Shown in pieces: positions 1 through 6,040 of a stretch of 6,139 bases of DNA. Location of the stretch: assembly GCA_947464585.1 (NCBI GenBank), contig CANHYS010000150.1:1-6139 (forward strand). Direction: 5' to 3'. The number at the start of each line of letters is the position of its first letter. Positions within the stretch are counted from its first letter, which is position 1. This stretch comes from Planctomycetaceae bacterium (GTDB lineage Bacteria; Planctomycetota; Planctomycetia; Pirellulales; UBA1268). The notes beneath the pieces were generated by a model. It was not told the origin of the DNA and searched no databases. It saw only the letters and a list, made by a program, of their open reading frames with translations. The position numbers and the translations under genes are program-made.

Positions 1-969
1 ATCTACCAGCTGCAGGACGAGCTGCAGGACAAATGCGCCCGGCTTGACAGGGTTGCCGGGGAGAACACAAGCCTGAAGAAGCAGCTGGGTTTTGGCGAAA
101 ACGACGGGCCGAGTCCTCGGCGCGGGCCATTGCTGCCCCCAGGCGGTCAACCAGGTCAACCAGCCCCGGCCATCCGCAGCGGACCGAGCCAGCCCCTCCT
201 CGTCCCACCGGCAATCGACATCCCCGGCGTCGTTCGCCCACCGGCAGGCGGGCCGGCGACTCCGCCTGCAGGCAGCCCGCCAGCGCCTGGAACGGCGCCT
301 GGAACGATCGGCCCTCCGAAACTCGATGGCATCCCGCCTCTGCCGACAGAGCCGAGGTTTCCCGGTGCCGCGGCGCCGAACCCATCGTCTTCGGTCACGC
401 CAGCCTCGGCCACGGTGCCAGCCACGGGCGATCCGACCGGCGCCGCCCCCGCACTGATCGCAACCGACTCCGCGGCGCGGCCCATGGCTGCTCCGTGGAC
501 CGATCCGACCGGCGATCCTCCGGCAGGTCAGCGGCTCTCCCACGAGGAAAGCCTCGCCGATGCCGGCCGCATCACGCACCTGATCGTCAACCCGGGGCGA
601 ACCGCCTGCTTCGATGGCGACGGTGACGGCGTCAGCGACGGCCTGGCCATCGTCATTGAACCGCGGGATGGTGACGAGCGACTCGTCACCGCAGCCGGCG
701 ACGTGTCGATCTCGGTCTTTGACCCAGGCGGGCCGACCGGCACGGCACCGCTGGCACACTGGGACATTCCGGCCCGGGAGGCGGTCGGTCGTTTCCGGCG
801 GACGTCACGCAACCGCGGCCTGCACTTCGTTCTCCGCTGGCCCGGACCGCCCCCCCGAGGGGATCACGTGCGGGTCCAGGTTGCGCTCACCACGTTCGAA
901 GCCGCGGCATTCCAGACCGACTGCACCGTGGCCGTGAAGCCACAGCGGCAGTCCATCGACGCTCCGTGA
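1..969 (+). CDS. 3' part of a planctomycete-type coiled-coil/proline-rich protein with a C-terminal acidic-loop domain (function unknown)
   Basis: The frame is open from base 1 to a TGA at 967-969, so the 5' end lies outside the window; 322 residues are visible. The internal ATG at 130 is not taken as the start, because the preceding 43 codons continue a heptad-like coiled coil (IYQLQDELQDKCARL, then ENTSLKKQL). Visible residues 44-180 are a Pro/Ala/Gly-rich, probably disordered linker. Residues 190-313 form a compact domain with a calcium-loop-like FDGDGDGVSDGL, then LAIVIEPRDG, a predicted beta-rich stretch (DVSISVFDP, HFVLRWPG, HVRVQVALTTF) and a Cys near the end. I remember similar 'DG.VIEPRD' domains in planctomycete proteins of unknown role, but this is unchecked. 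A coil plus linker suggests an oligomeric envelope-associated protein; no signal peptide can be seen because the start is missing. It converges on gap, 21 bp away. Confidence 0.8.
   Translation: MYQLQDELQDKCARLDRVAGENTSLKKQLGFGENDGPSPRRGPLLPPGGQPGQPAPAIRSGPSQPLLVPPAIDIPGVVRPPAGGPATPPAGSPPAPGTAPGTIGPPKLDGIPPLPTEPRFPGAAAPNPSSSVTPASATVPATGDPTGAAPALIATDSAARPMAAPWTDPTGDPPAGQRLSHEESLADAGRITHLIVNPGRTACFDGDGDGVSDGLAIVIEPRDGDERLVTAAGDVSISVFDPGGPTGTAPLAHWDIPAREAVGRFRRTSRNRGLHFVLRWPGPPPRGDHVRVQVALTTFEAAAFQTDCTVAVKPQRQSIDAP
283..306 (+). repeat. perfect 12-bp tandem duplication in the proline-rich linker
   Basis: GCGCCTGGAACG occurs at 283-294 and again, without change, at 295-306. It encodes APGT twice, so the reading frame is kept. 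It lies in the disordered linker, where length changes should be tolerated. Confidence 0.9.
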
Positions 970-975
970 CAGGCC

Positions 976-990
976 GCCTGACGATCAGGC
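976..990. terminator. short hairpin between two convergent genes, possible bidirectional terminator
   Basis: GCCTGA (976-981) and TCAGGC (985-990) are perfect inverted repeats around the 3-nt loop CGA. An alternative stem pairs AGGCC (971-975) with GGCCT (988-992). The hairpin fills almost all of the gap between the TGA at 967-969 and the gap stop codon (TAG on the minus strand, 991-993). No T-tract follows on either strand, so it is not a classical intrinsic terminator. Its position is the main argument for a role in 3'-end formation. Confidence 0.35.
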
Positions 991-2007
<1,017 letters not shown>

Positions 2008-2013
2008 GGCGAA

Positions 2014-2019
2014 TCTCCT
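2014..2019 (-). promoter_or_regulatory. ribosome binding site of gap
   Basis: On the minus strand AGGAGA stands 6 nt before the GTG codon. This decides in favour of the GTG start at 2007 over the upstream ATG at 2127. It is the only strong, well-spaced Shine-Dalgarno sequence in front of a gene in this window. Confidence 0.8.
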
Positions 2020-2040
2020 GAGGCGGGACTGAGGCGGGAC
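2019..2040. repeat. perfect 11-bp tandem duplication in the gap leader
   Basis: TGAGGCGGGAC occurs at 2019-2029 and 2030-2040 (plus-strand reading). It directly abuts the Shine-Dalgarno site of gap in the 5' untranslated region. It may be replication slippage or a repeated binding site; the sequence alone does not say which. Confidence 0.85.
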
Positions 2041-2101
2041 GTCGAAAGAACGCTGCCGCCCCGCAACGATGCAGACGGGCGACCTGTGAAAGGAGAGGCG
2101 A

Positions 2102-2131
2102 ACTATACACCGCCGTGCCACAGCCACTCAA
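2102..2131 (-). promoter_or_regulatory. probable sigma-70-type promoter of gap
   Basis: On the minus strand a -35-like TTGAGT (2131-2126) and a -10-like TATAGT (2107-2102; one mismatch to TATAAT) are separated by 18 nt. Transcription would start near 2095, giving a leader of about 88 nt. Its -35 box lies about 23 bp from the proposed -35 box of the divergent ABC gene promoter, so one bound protein could affect both. Confidence 0.5.
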
Positions 2132-2154
2132 TCCGCCCACGAAAACACCCGTTT

Positions 2155-2185
2155 TTGACCACCGACCGCCCCCACCGGGTACGAT
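2155..2185 (+). promoter_or_regulatory. probable promoter of the ABC operon, predicting a leaderless mRNA
   Basis: TTGACC (2155-2160; one mismatch to TTGACA) and TACGAT (2180-2185) are separated by 19 nt, somewhat long. Only 7 nt lie between the -10-like box and the ATG at 2193, so transcription would start at or next to the start codon. No Shine-Dalgarno sequence precedes the ATG at a usable distance, which agrees with leaderless translation. Confidence 0.45.
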
Positions 2186-2192
2186 AACACCC

Positions 2193-2882
2193 ATGGGCAC
2201 ACCCGTTCTCGAACTCATCGACGTCCGCAAGTCGTTCACGATGCCGGGCGGCGAACAGGTGAACATCCTCGACATCGGCTCGTTCCAACTGGCCGCAGAC
2301 GAGCACTGCGCCTTGGAGGGCCGCAGCGGCTCCGGAAAATCGACGCTGCTCAATGTGATCTCCGGGATCATGCGGCCCGACGCCGGCCGAGTGATCATCG
2401 ACGGCATCGACATTGCCCGGCTCGACGAGGCCCGCCGCGACCGTGTGCGGGCCGACAGGCTCGGCCTCGTCTTCCAGCAGTTCAACCTGCTTCCCGGGTT
2501 CACGGCGCTTGAGAACGTGCTCGTCGCGATGTCGTTTGGTTCGGGCCGGCCCGACCGCGACCGGGCGGTGCGACTGCTCGACGCGGTGGGCCTCGGACAC
2601 AGGCTCAACCACAAGCCATCCGAACTGAGCGTCGGGCAGCAGCAGCGGGTGGCCGTGGCCCGGGCGCTCGCCAACCGGCCCCGGGCGGTGCTCGCCGACG
2701 AACCGACGGCCAGCATCGATCCCGCCCACCAACAGCAGGTGATCGACCTGCTCCGCACCACCTGTACCGAGCAGGGGGTGGCGCTGTTGGTCGTGACGCA
2801 CGCCGCCGACGTAGCCGGGCAGTTTCCACGCCGCGTCCGCCTGGAAGACTTCAACCGTGCAGCCACGGGGCATCGCTCATGA
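2193..2882 (+). CDS. ABC transporter ATP-binding protein, LolD/MacB-type
   Basis: This is the nucleotide-binding subunit (229 aa) of a type VII (MacB/LolCDE-like) ABC system; it should hydrolyse ATP in the cytoplasm and drive the permease encoded next. Visible motifs: aromatic A-loop candidate Phe15, Walker A GRSGSGKST at 43-51, Q-loop Gln95 in LVFQQFNLLPGFTALENV, signature LSVGQQQR at 145-152, Walker B RAVLADE at 164-170 with Glu170, D-loop ASID at 173-176, and switch His203 in LLVVTH. All catalytic residues are present. The signature (LSVGQ for LSGGQ) and D-loop (ASID for the usual SALD/GNLD) are mildly divergent. The ATG at 2193 fits the family's N-terminus; a GTG at 2115 would add 26 proline-rich residues. 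Its stop codon overlaps the permease start (ATGA), so the two are translationally coupled. The substrate cannot be told from the sequence. Confidence 0.93.
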   Translation: MGTPVLELIDVRKSFTMPGGEQVNILDIGSFQLAADEHCALEGRSGSGKSTLLNVISGIMRPDAGRVIIDGIDIARLDEARRDRVRADRLGLVFQQFNLLPGFTALENVLVAMSFGSGRPDRDRAVRLLDAVGLGHRLNHKPSELSVGQQQRVAVARALANRPRAVLADEPTASIDPAHQQQVIDLLRTTCTEQGVALLVVTHAADVAGQFPRRVRLEDFNRAATGHRS

Positions 2883-4228
2883 CCCTCCTCGGCATCGCCT
2901 GGCGCAACATCCGGCAACGGCTGCTCACCAGCCTGCTCACCGCCCTCTCCCTGGCGCTGGGCGTGGCGCTCGTCGTGGCCACGCTCGTGACCGGAGGCAT
3001 CGTCAAGCAGGCGTTCGAGTCGGGCTCAGGACTGGGCTACAACATGATCGTCGGCGCCAAGGGGAGCCCGCTGCAACTGGTGCTCAACAGCGTGTATCTG
3101 GTCAGCAAGCCGATCGAGAACATTTCCTATGACTTCTACCAGCAGTTTCTGCCCGCAGCCGAGCGGCCTGACGGCGTGGATGGCACGTTCGCTGCCAGCA
3201 CGAAGACCGCCGTGCCGATCTGCATGGGGGACTATTTCCGTGGCTTCCGCGTGATCGGCACGAACGCAGCCTATTTCGACCGTCTCACGATCGGCGACGG
3301 TCGGCCGTTTGCCTTCACTGGCGGCCGGAACTTTCGCAACGACGAGTTCTTCGGCGGCGTGCTGGGGGCGACGGTGGCCGCCAAGCTGGGTCTCAAGCCG
3401 GGCGATCCGTTTGCTCCCACGCACGGCGCCGACGACGGCAAGGTGCATGACCCATTTACGGTGACCGGCGTCCTGGCCCGCACTGACACGCCGGTCGACC
3501 GCGGTGTGTTCGTCAACATGGAAGGTTTTTATCTGCAGGATGGGCATGCGAAGCCGGTGGAGGGAGCAGAGGAGAGCGGAGAGCGGAACGCGGAACGCGG
3601 AAAGGATGCCGATGGCTCACGCGACCACGGAAACCCGGGGCCTGTGCCGCTGCCATTCGCCCAGCGGGAGGTGACGGCGCTGCTGATCGATACGGCCTCT
3701 CTCCCGGGATTGCCGCCGGAACTGATGGCGATGGGCCTGCGGACCGCGATCAACGAGGGCCGCGACGGGCAGGCCGCCCTGCCAATCGCCGAGATTCGCC
3801 AGCTGCTCGATCTCTTTGTGAAACCGCTGGAATTGCTCCTGCTTCTGGTGACGACGCTGGTCGTGATCGTCTCGGCCATCGGAATTCTCGTGAGCATGGT
3901 GGGCTCATCGCTGGAACGCAGCCGCGATGTGGCGATCATGCGGGCGCTCGGGGCCCGGCGGTCGCACGTGCTCGTCGTCGTGCTCATCGAGGCGGTGCTG
4001 CTGGCCGTCGGCGGCGGACTGGCCGGCTGGGTGCTCGGGCACCTGCTCGTGGCGGCGATCGGCCCGCTCATTACGACCAACGCCGGCGTCTCGGCGAGCA
4101 TCTTCTCGGCGGCCCCGAGGGCGGAACTGCTCCTGGTGCCGTTCCTGGTTGTGCTGGCCATCCTGGCGGCCCTCCTGCCCGCGTTGGCCGCCTACCGCAC
4201 CGACGTCGCCAAATGGCTGTCGTCCTGA
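2879..4228 (+). CDS. ABC transporter permease, MacB/LolC/FtsX family
   Basis: Inner-membrane partner of the preceding ATPase, 449 aa. The topology is that of MacB: one N-terminal membrane segment (about 15-40), a large periplasmic region (about 41-315), then three segments (about 317-342, 364-396, 416-438). The FtsX-domain signature ERSRDVAIMRALGARRSHV at 346-364 is the expected contact with the ATPase, and AAYRTDVAKWL closes the protein. NMIVGAKGSPLQLVLN at 55-70, just after the first membrane segment, matches a motif I remember from a subgroup of MacB-like permeases; that recollection is unchecked. Members act by mechanotransmission on lipoproteins, peptides or envelope processes; which applies here is unknown. 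Oddity: residues 224-262 are a charged, low-complexity linker partly encoded by a 7-bp tandem repeat. The ATG overlaps the ATPase stop by 4 bp and has only a weak GGGG upstream. Confidence 0.9.
   Translation: MTLLGIAWRNIRQRLLTSLLTALSLALGVALVVATLVTGGIVKQAFESGSGLGYNMIVGAKGSPLQLVLNSVYLVSKPIENISYDFYQQFLPAAERPDGVDGTFAASTKTAVPICMGDYFRGFRVIGTNAAYFDRLTIGDGRPFAFTGGRNFRNDEFFGGVLGATVAAKLGLKPGDPFAPTHGADDGKVHDPFTVTGVLARTDTPVDRGVFVNMEGFYLQDGHAKPVEGAEESGERNAERGKDADGSRDHGNPGPVPLPFAQREVTALLIDTASLPGLPPELMAMGLRTAINEGRDGQAALPIAEIRQLLDLFVKPLELLLLLVTTLVVIVSAIGILVSMVGSSLERSRDVAIMRALGARRSHVLVVVLIEAVLLAVGGGLAGWVLGHLLVAAIGPLITTNAGVSASIFSAAPRAELLLVPFLVVLAILAALLPALAAYRTDVAKWLSS
3571..3605 (+). repeat. heptanucleotide tandem repeat inside the permease gene
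   Basis: Five consecutive 7-bp units can be read: GGAGAGC, GGAGAGC, GGAACGC, GGAACGC, GGAAAGG (3571-3605). The unit length is not a multiple of three, so gain or loss of one unit would shift the frame, while three units (21 bp) keep it. The repeat encodes part of a charged periplasmic linker (about residues 231-242). The units have partly diverged, which should lower slippage. Confidence 0.85.
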
Positions 4229-4250
4229 CACCGTTCGTGTGGAGCGTATC

Positions 4251-4307
4251 CCCCGGCTTGCGCCGTGGGCTTCTCTGCCCAGACAAGCCCGGAGCGTCAG
4301 CGCTGGG
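4251..4307. repeat. intergenic double-hairpin element, likely dispersed planctomycete repeat
   Basis: Two bulged hairpins of similar design lie 22 bp after the permease stop. In the first (4251-4269), CCC+CGGC pairs with GCCG+GGG around the loop TTGC with one bulged T. In the second (4288-4307), CCC+AGCG pairs with CGCT+GGG around TCAG with two bulged Gs. Between them GGGCTT (4267-4272) can also pair with AAGCCC (4285-4290). The phrase ACAAGCCCGGAGCG is like intergenic repeats I remember from Pirellulales genomes, which is unchecked. It could also act as the 3' end of the ABC operon, although no T-tract follows. Confidence 0.55.
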
Positions 4308-4343
4308 ACTGGACCCGGCTCCCAACGCGCGGCCGGCGCCGTT

Positions 4344-4358
4344 CACCGCCCGGCGGTG
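4344..4358. promoter_or_regulatory. 15-bp palindrome, candidate operator or activator site
   Basis: CACCGCC and GGCGGTG are perfect inverted repeats around a single central C at 4351. If transcription of the next gene starts at its ATG (4393), the centre falls at about -42, where the promoter has no recognisable -35 box. That is the usual place for an activator touching RNA polymerase. In GC-rich DNA such dyads also arise by chance. Confidence 0.35.
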
Positions 4359-4379
4359 CGTGGCCACGAGGTTTCCGGC

Positions 4380-4385
4380 TAGACT
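4380..4385 (+). promoter_or_regulatory. -10-like TAGACT box predicting a leaderless mRNA
   Basis: TAGACT fits TANNNT and ends exactly 7 nt before the ATG at 4393, the same spacing as the TACGAT box before the ABC gene. No -35 box is seen at 16-19 nt. Only a weak GGTGG precedes the ATG, so leaderless translation is plausible. Confidence 0.4.
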
Positions 4386-4392
4386 GGTGGTC

Positions 4393-6027
4393 ATGAGAAA
4401 CTCGTTCGTCGACCGTGTGATCCTGCTCGTGCTCGGCGTGGGCATGCTCGTCGGGCAGGCCCGACAGGTGCTGGCCTGCCCGTTCTGTTCGGCCGTGTCG
4501 CTCACCTTTGCGCAGGAGATTGCGCAGAGTCAGGCGGCGGCGATCGTCCGGCTCGTGGAGCCGCCGCCGGCGGGGGCCCTTTCGCCACGTGCCGAGGGGC
4601 CGTTGCCCAAGGGCAAGTTCGCCGTCGTCGAGGTGCTCAAGGGCACCGATCTGGTTGCCGAGGCCGGACACGCAGCCGCCGACGGCACGCCGATCGAAAC
4701 GATCCTGCTGGAGGAGAAGCCAGTGGGCACGCTCTTCCTGCTCATGGGTATCGAGCCGCCGAAGCTCGTCTGGTCGAGTCCCATCCCGGTGAGCGAACGG
4801 GCCGTGCAGTATCTGCGAAAGCTTTCCACGCTCCCCGAGAAGGGCCCCGACCGCCTGGCCTTCTTTCAGCAACACCTTGAAGACCAAGACGAGACGCTCG
4901 CCCGCGATGCGTATGACGAGTTCGCCGTCGCACCCTATGCCGATGTCCGCGGCCTTGCCGACAGGATGGATCCGACGCAGCTGCTGCAGTGGATCGAGAA
5001 TCCCAAGGTGCAGGCCAACCGACGGCGGCTCTACGCCACCATGCTCGGCGCCTGCGGCACCAAGGCCGACGCCGAACGGATTGGCGCGATCCTCGCCAAC
5101 CAGGACCTCGGACCGGAGAAGGCGGAGGTCCGCAGCGGCCTCGATGCCCTGATCGCCTGCTATGTGACGCTCAAGGGCCCCGCAGGACTCGACCTCATCG
5201 ACGAACTCTTCCTGAACCGTCGCGGCCGCGAGATTCCCTTTACTGAAACCTACGCGGCGGTGATGGCGCTGCGATTTCTCGGCGAAGAGTCGCAGAGCGT
5301 GCCACGCGAGCGCGTGCTCGCATCGCTGCGACTGCTTTTGGCGGAGCCGAAGCTTGCCGATCTCGTGATCGCGGATCTCGCCCGCTGGCAGGACTGGTCG
5401 GTGATCGACCGGCTCGTCGAACTCTTCGAAAAGGCCGAAGCCGACAATATCTTCGTCCGCGAACCGATCGTGAACTATCTGCGGGCCTGCCCGCTGCCAG
5501 AGGCGGCCGCGGCAATAGCCAGACTTGAAAAGATCGATCCGGAGGCTGTCCGCCGCGCCGCCACGCTGGCCGCATTCGCCGGAGCGGCCGGCGGAACACC
5601 CGCCACCTCCGCGACACCGACGCCGACAGCCAGCGGCCAAACCGGCGGCCAAACCGGCGGCCAAAACGACAGTCAGGACGGCGATCCGGGAGATCCAACC
5701 ATGGCCCGATCGCCGGCTGCCGCTCCGCCCGGCTCCTCCTTGACAGTTCCGGGCACCGCTCCGGCCACCGAGGCTGAGACGGCCATCGCATCACGAATAC
5801 CGGCAGTGCTCGCCGACGAGGAGGCCACCGACGACGCTCCCGGCATCGACCCGTCGATCCCTGGGACTGCAGCCCGGGTGCCCAACGCTCCGGTTGCGGC
5901 AGGCCCCGCGACCACCGTGAAAACGCCGCTCTGGAAATGGGCCCTGTGGGCCGCGCTCGTGCTGGTGATTGCCATCTTCGCGCGGACCGGATTGCGGTCC
6001 GGCGGGACAGGACCTTCCGTTCGTTAA
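4393..6027 (+). CDS. secreted, C-terminally anchored CPFC/HEAT-like solenoid protein (function unknown)
   Basis: 544 aa, not assigned to a known function. Residues 1-28 are a signal peptide (hydrophobic 9-21, then VLA); cleavage after Ala28 would leave Cys29 of CPFC (29-32) as the first residue. A lipobox reading (V-L-A-C) is possible but Leu at -2 is poor. Residues 33-145 look beta-rich, with KFAVVEVLKG (75-84) and TLFLLMGIE (113-121). Residues 150-397 are amphipathic helical pairs resembling HEAT repeats (for example RDAYDEFAVAPY, YATMLGACG, AVMALRFLG, IVNYLRACP). Residues 398-510 are a low-complexity stalk, 513-530 a membrane segment, and the tail RTGLRSGG is basic, so the body should be periplasmic. 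The other cysteines are 221, 256 and 366. I remember similar CPFC proteins from planctomycetes. The ATG at 4393 is chosen because it starts the signal peptide; an in-frame ATG at 4213 would translate the hairpin repeat. The gene is 164 bp downstream of the permease and probably has its own promoter. Confidence 0.88.
   Translation: MRNSFVDRVILLVLGVGMLVGQARQVLACPFCSAVSLTFAQEIAQSQAAAIVRLVEPPPAGALSPRAEGPLPKGKFAVVEVLKGTDLVAEAGHAAADGTPIETILLEEKPVGTLFLLMGIEPPKLVWSSPIPVSERAVQYLRKLSTLPEKGPDRLAFFQQHLEDQDETLARDAYDEFAVAPYADVRGLADRMDPTQLLQWIENPKVQANRRRLYATMLGACGTKADAERIGAILANQDLGPEKAEVRSGLDALIACYVTLKGPAGLDLIDELFLNRRGREIPFTETYAAVMALRFLGEESQSVPRERVLASLRLLLAEPKLADLVIADLARWQDWSVIDRLVELFEKAEADNIFVREPIVNYLRACPLPEAAAAIARLEKIDPEAVRRAATLAAFAGAAGGTPATSATPTPTASGQTGGQTGGQNDSQDGDPGDPTMARSPAAAPPGSSLTVPGTAPATEAETAIASRIPAVLADEEATDDAPGIDPSIPGTAARVPNAPVAAGPATTVKTPLWKWALWAALVLVIAIFARTGLRSGGTGPSVR
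4452..4482 (+). other. strong intragenic hairpin over the signal-peptide cleavage codons
   Basis: CGGGCAGGCC (4452-4461) and GGCCTGCCCG (4473-4482) form a perfect 10-bp stem with an 11-nt loop. It covers the codons for the end of the signal peptide and the first Cys of the CPFC motif, about 60 nt after the start codon. Whether it has a role in the mRNA is unknown. Confidence 0.5.
5634..5665 (+). repeat. 12-bp tandem repeat in the stalk of the CPFC protein
   Basis: The unit CGGCCAAACCGG occurs at 5634-5645 and 5646-5657, followed by a partial third copy to 5665. It encodes GQTG-GQTG-GQ (from residue 415) in the low-complexity stalk. The 12-bp period keeps the frame. Confidence 0.88.
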
Positions 6028-6040
6028 AGGCACACGCGCC

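Noticed and set aside
2014..2096. Hairpin hiding the gap ribosome binding site (TCTCCT pairing with AGGAGA on the minus-strand RNA)
   Set aside because: Only 6 bp over about 70 nt, and the predicted transcription start falls at the edge of the upstream half, so it may not be in the mRNA.
2115..2192. GTG start at 2115 for the ABC ATPase, with AGGAGAGG at 2091-2098
   Set aside because: That Shine-Dalgarno-like site is about 16 nt away, too far, and the added 26 residues are proline-rich and outside the family's usual N-terminus.
4361..4376. Sigma-54-like promoter (TGGCCAC...TTTCC) upstream of the CPFC gene
   Set aside because: The -12 element lacks its GC dinucleotide at the required position, so the match is too weak.
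4213..4392. 60-codon N-terminal extension of the CPFC protein from an ATG inside the permease gene
   Set aside because: It would translate the hairpin repeat and the palindrome and bury a normal signal peptide in the protein interior.
4297..5664. 455-codon open frame on the minus strand, antisense to the CPFC gene
   Set aside because: The plus-strand frame has a signal peptide, solenoid periodicity and a membrane anchor, while the antisense product is Arg/Gly/His-rich noise.
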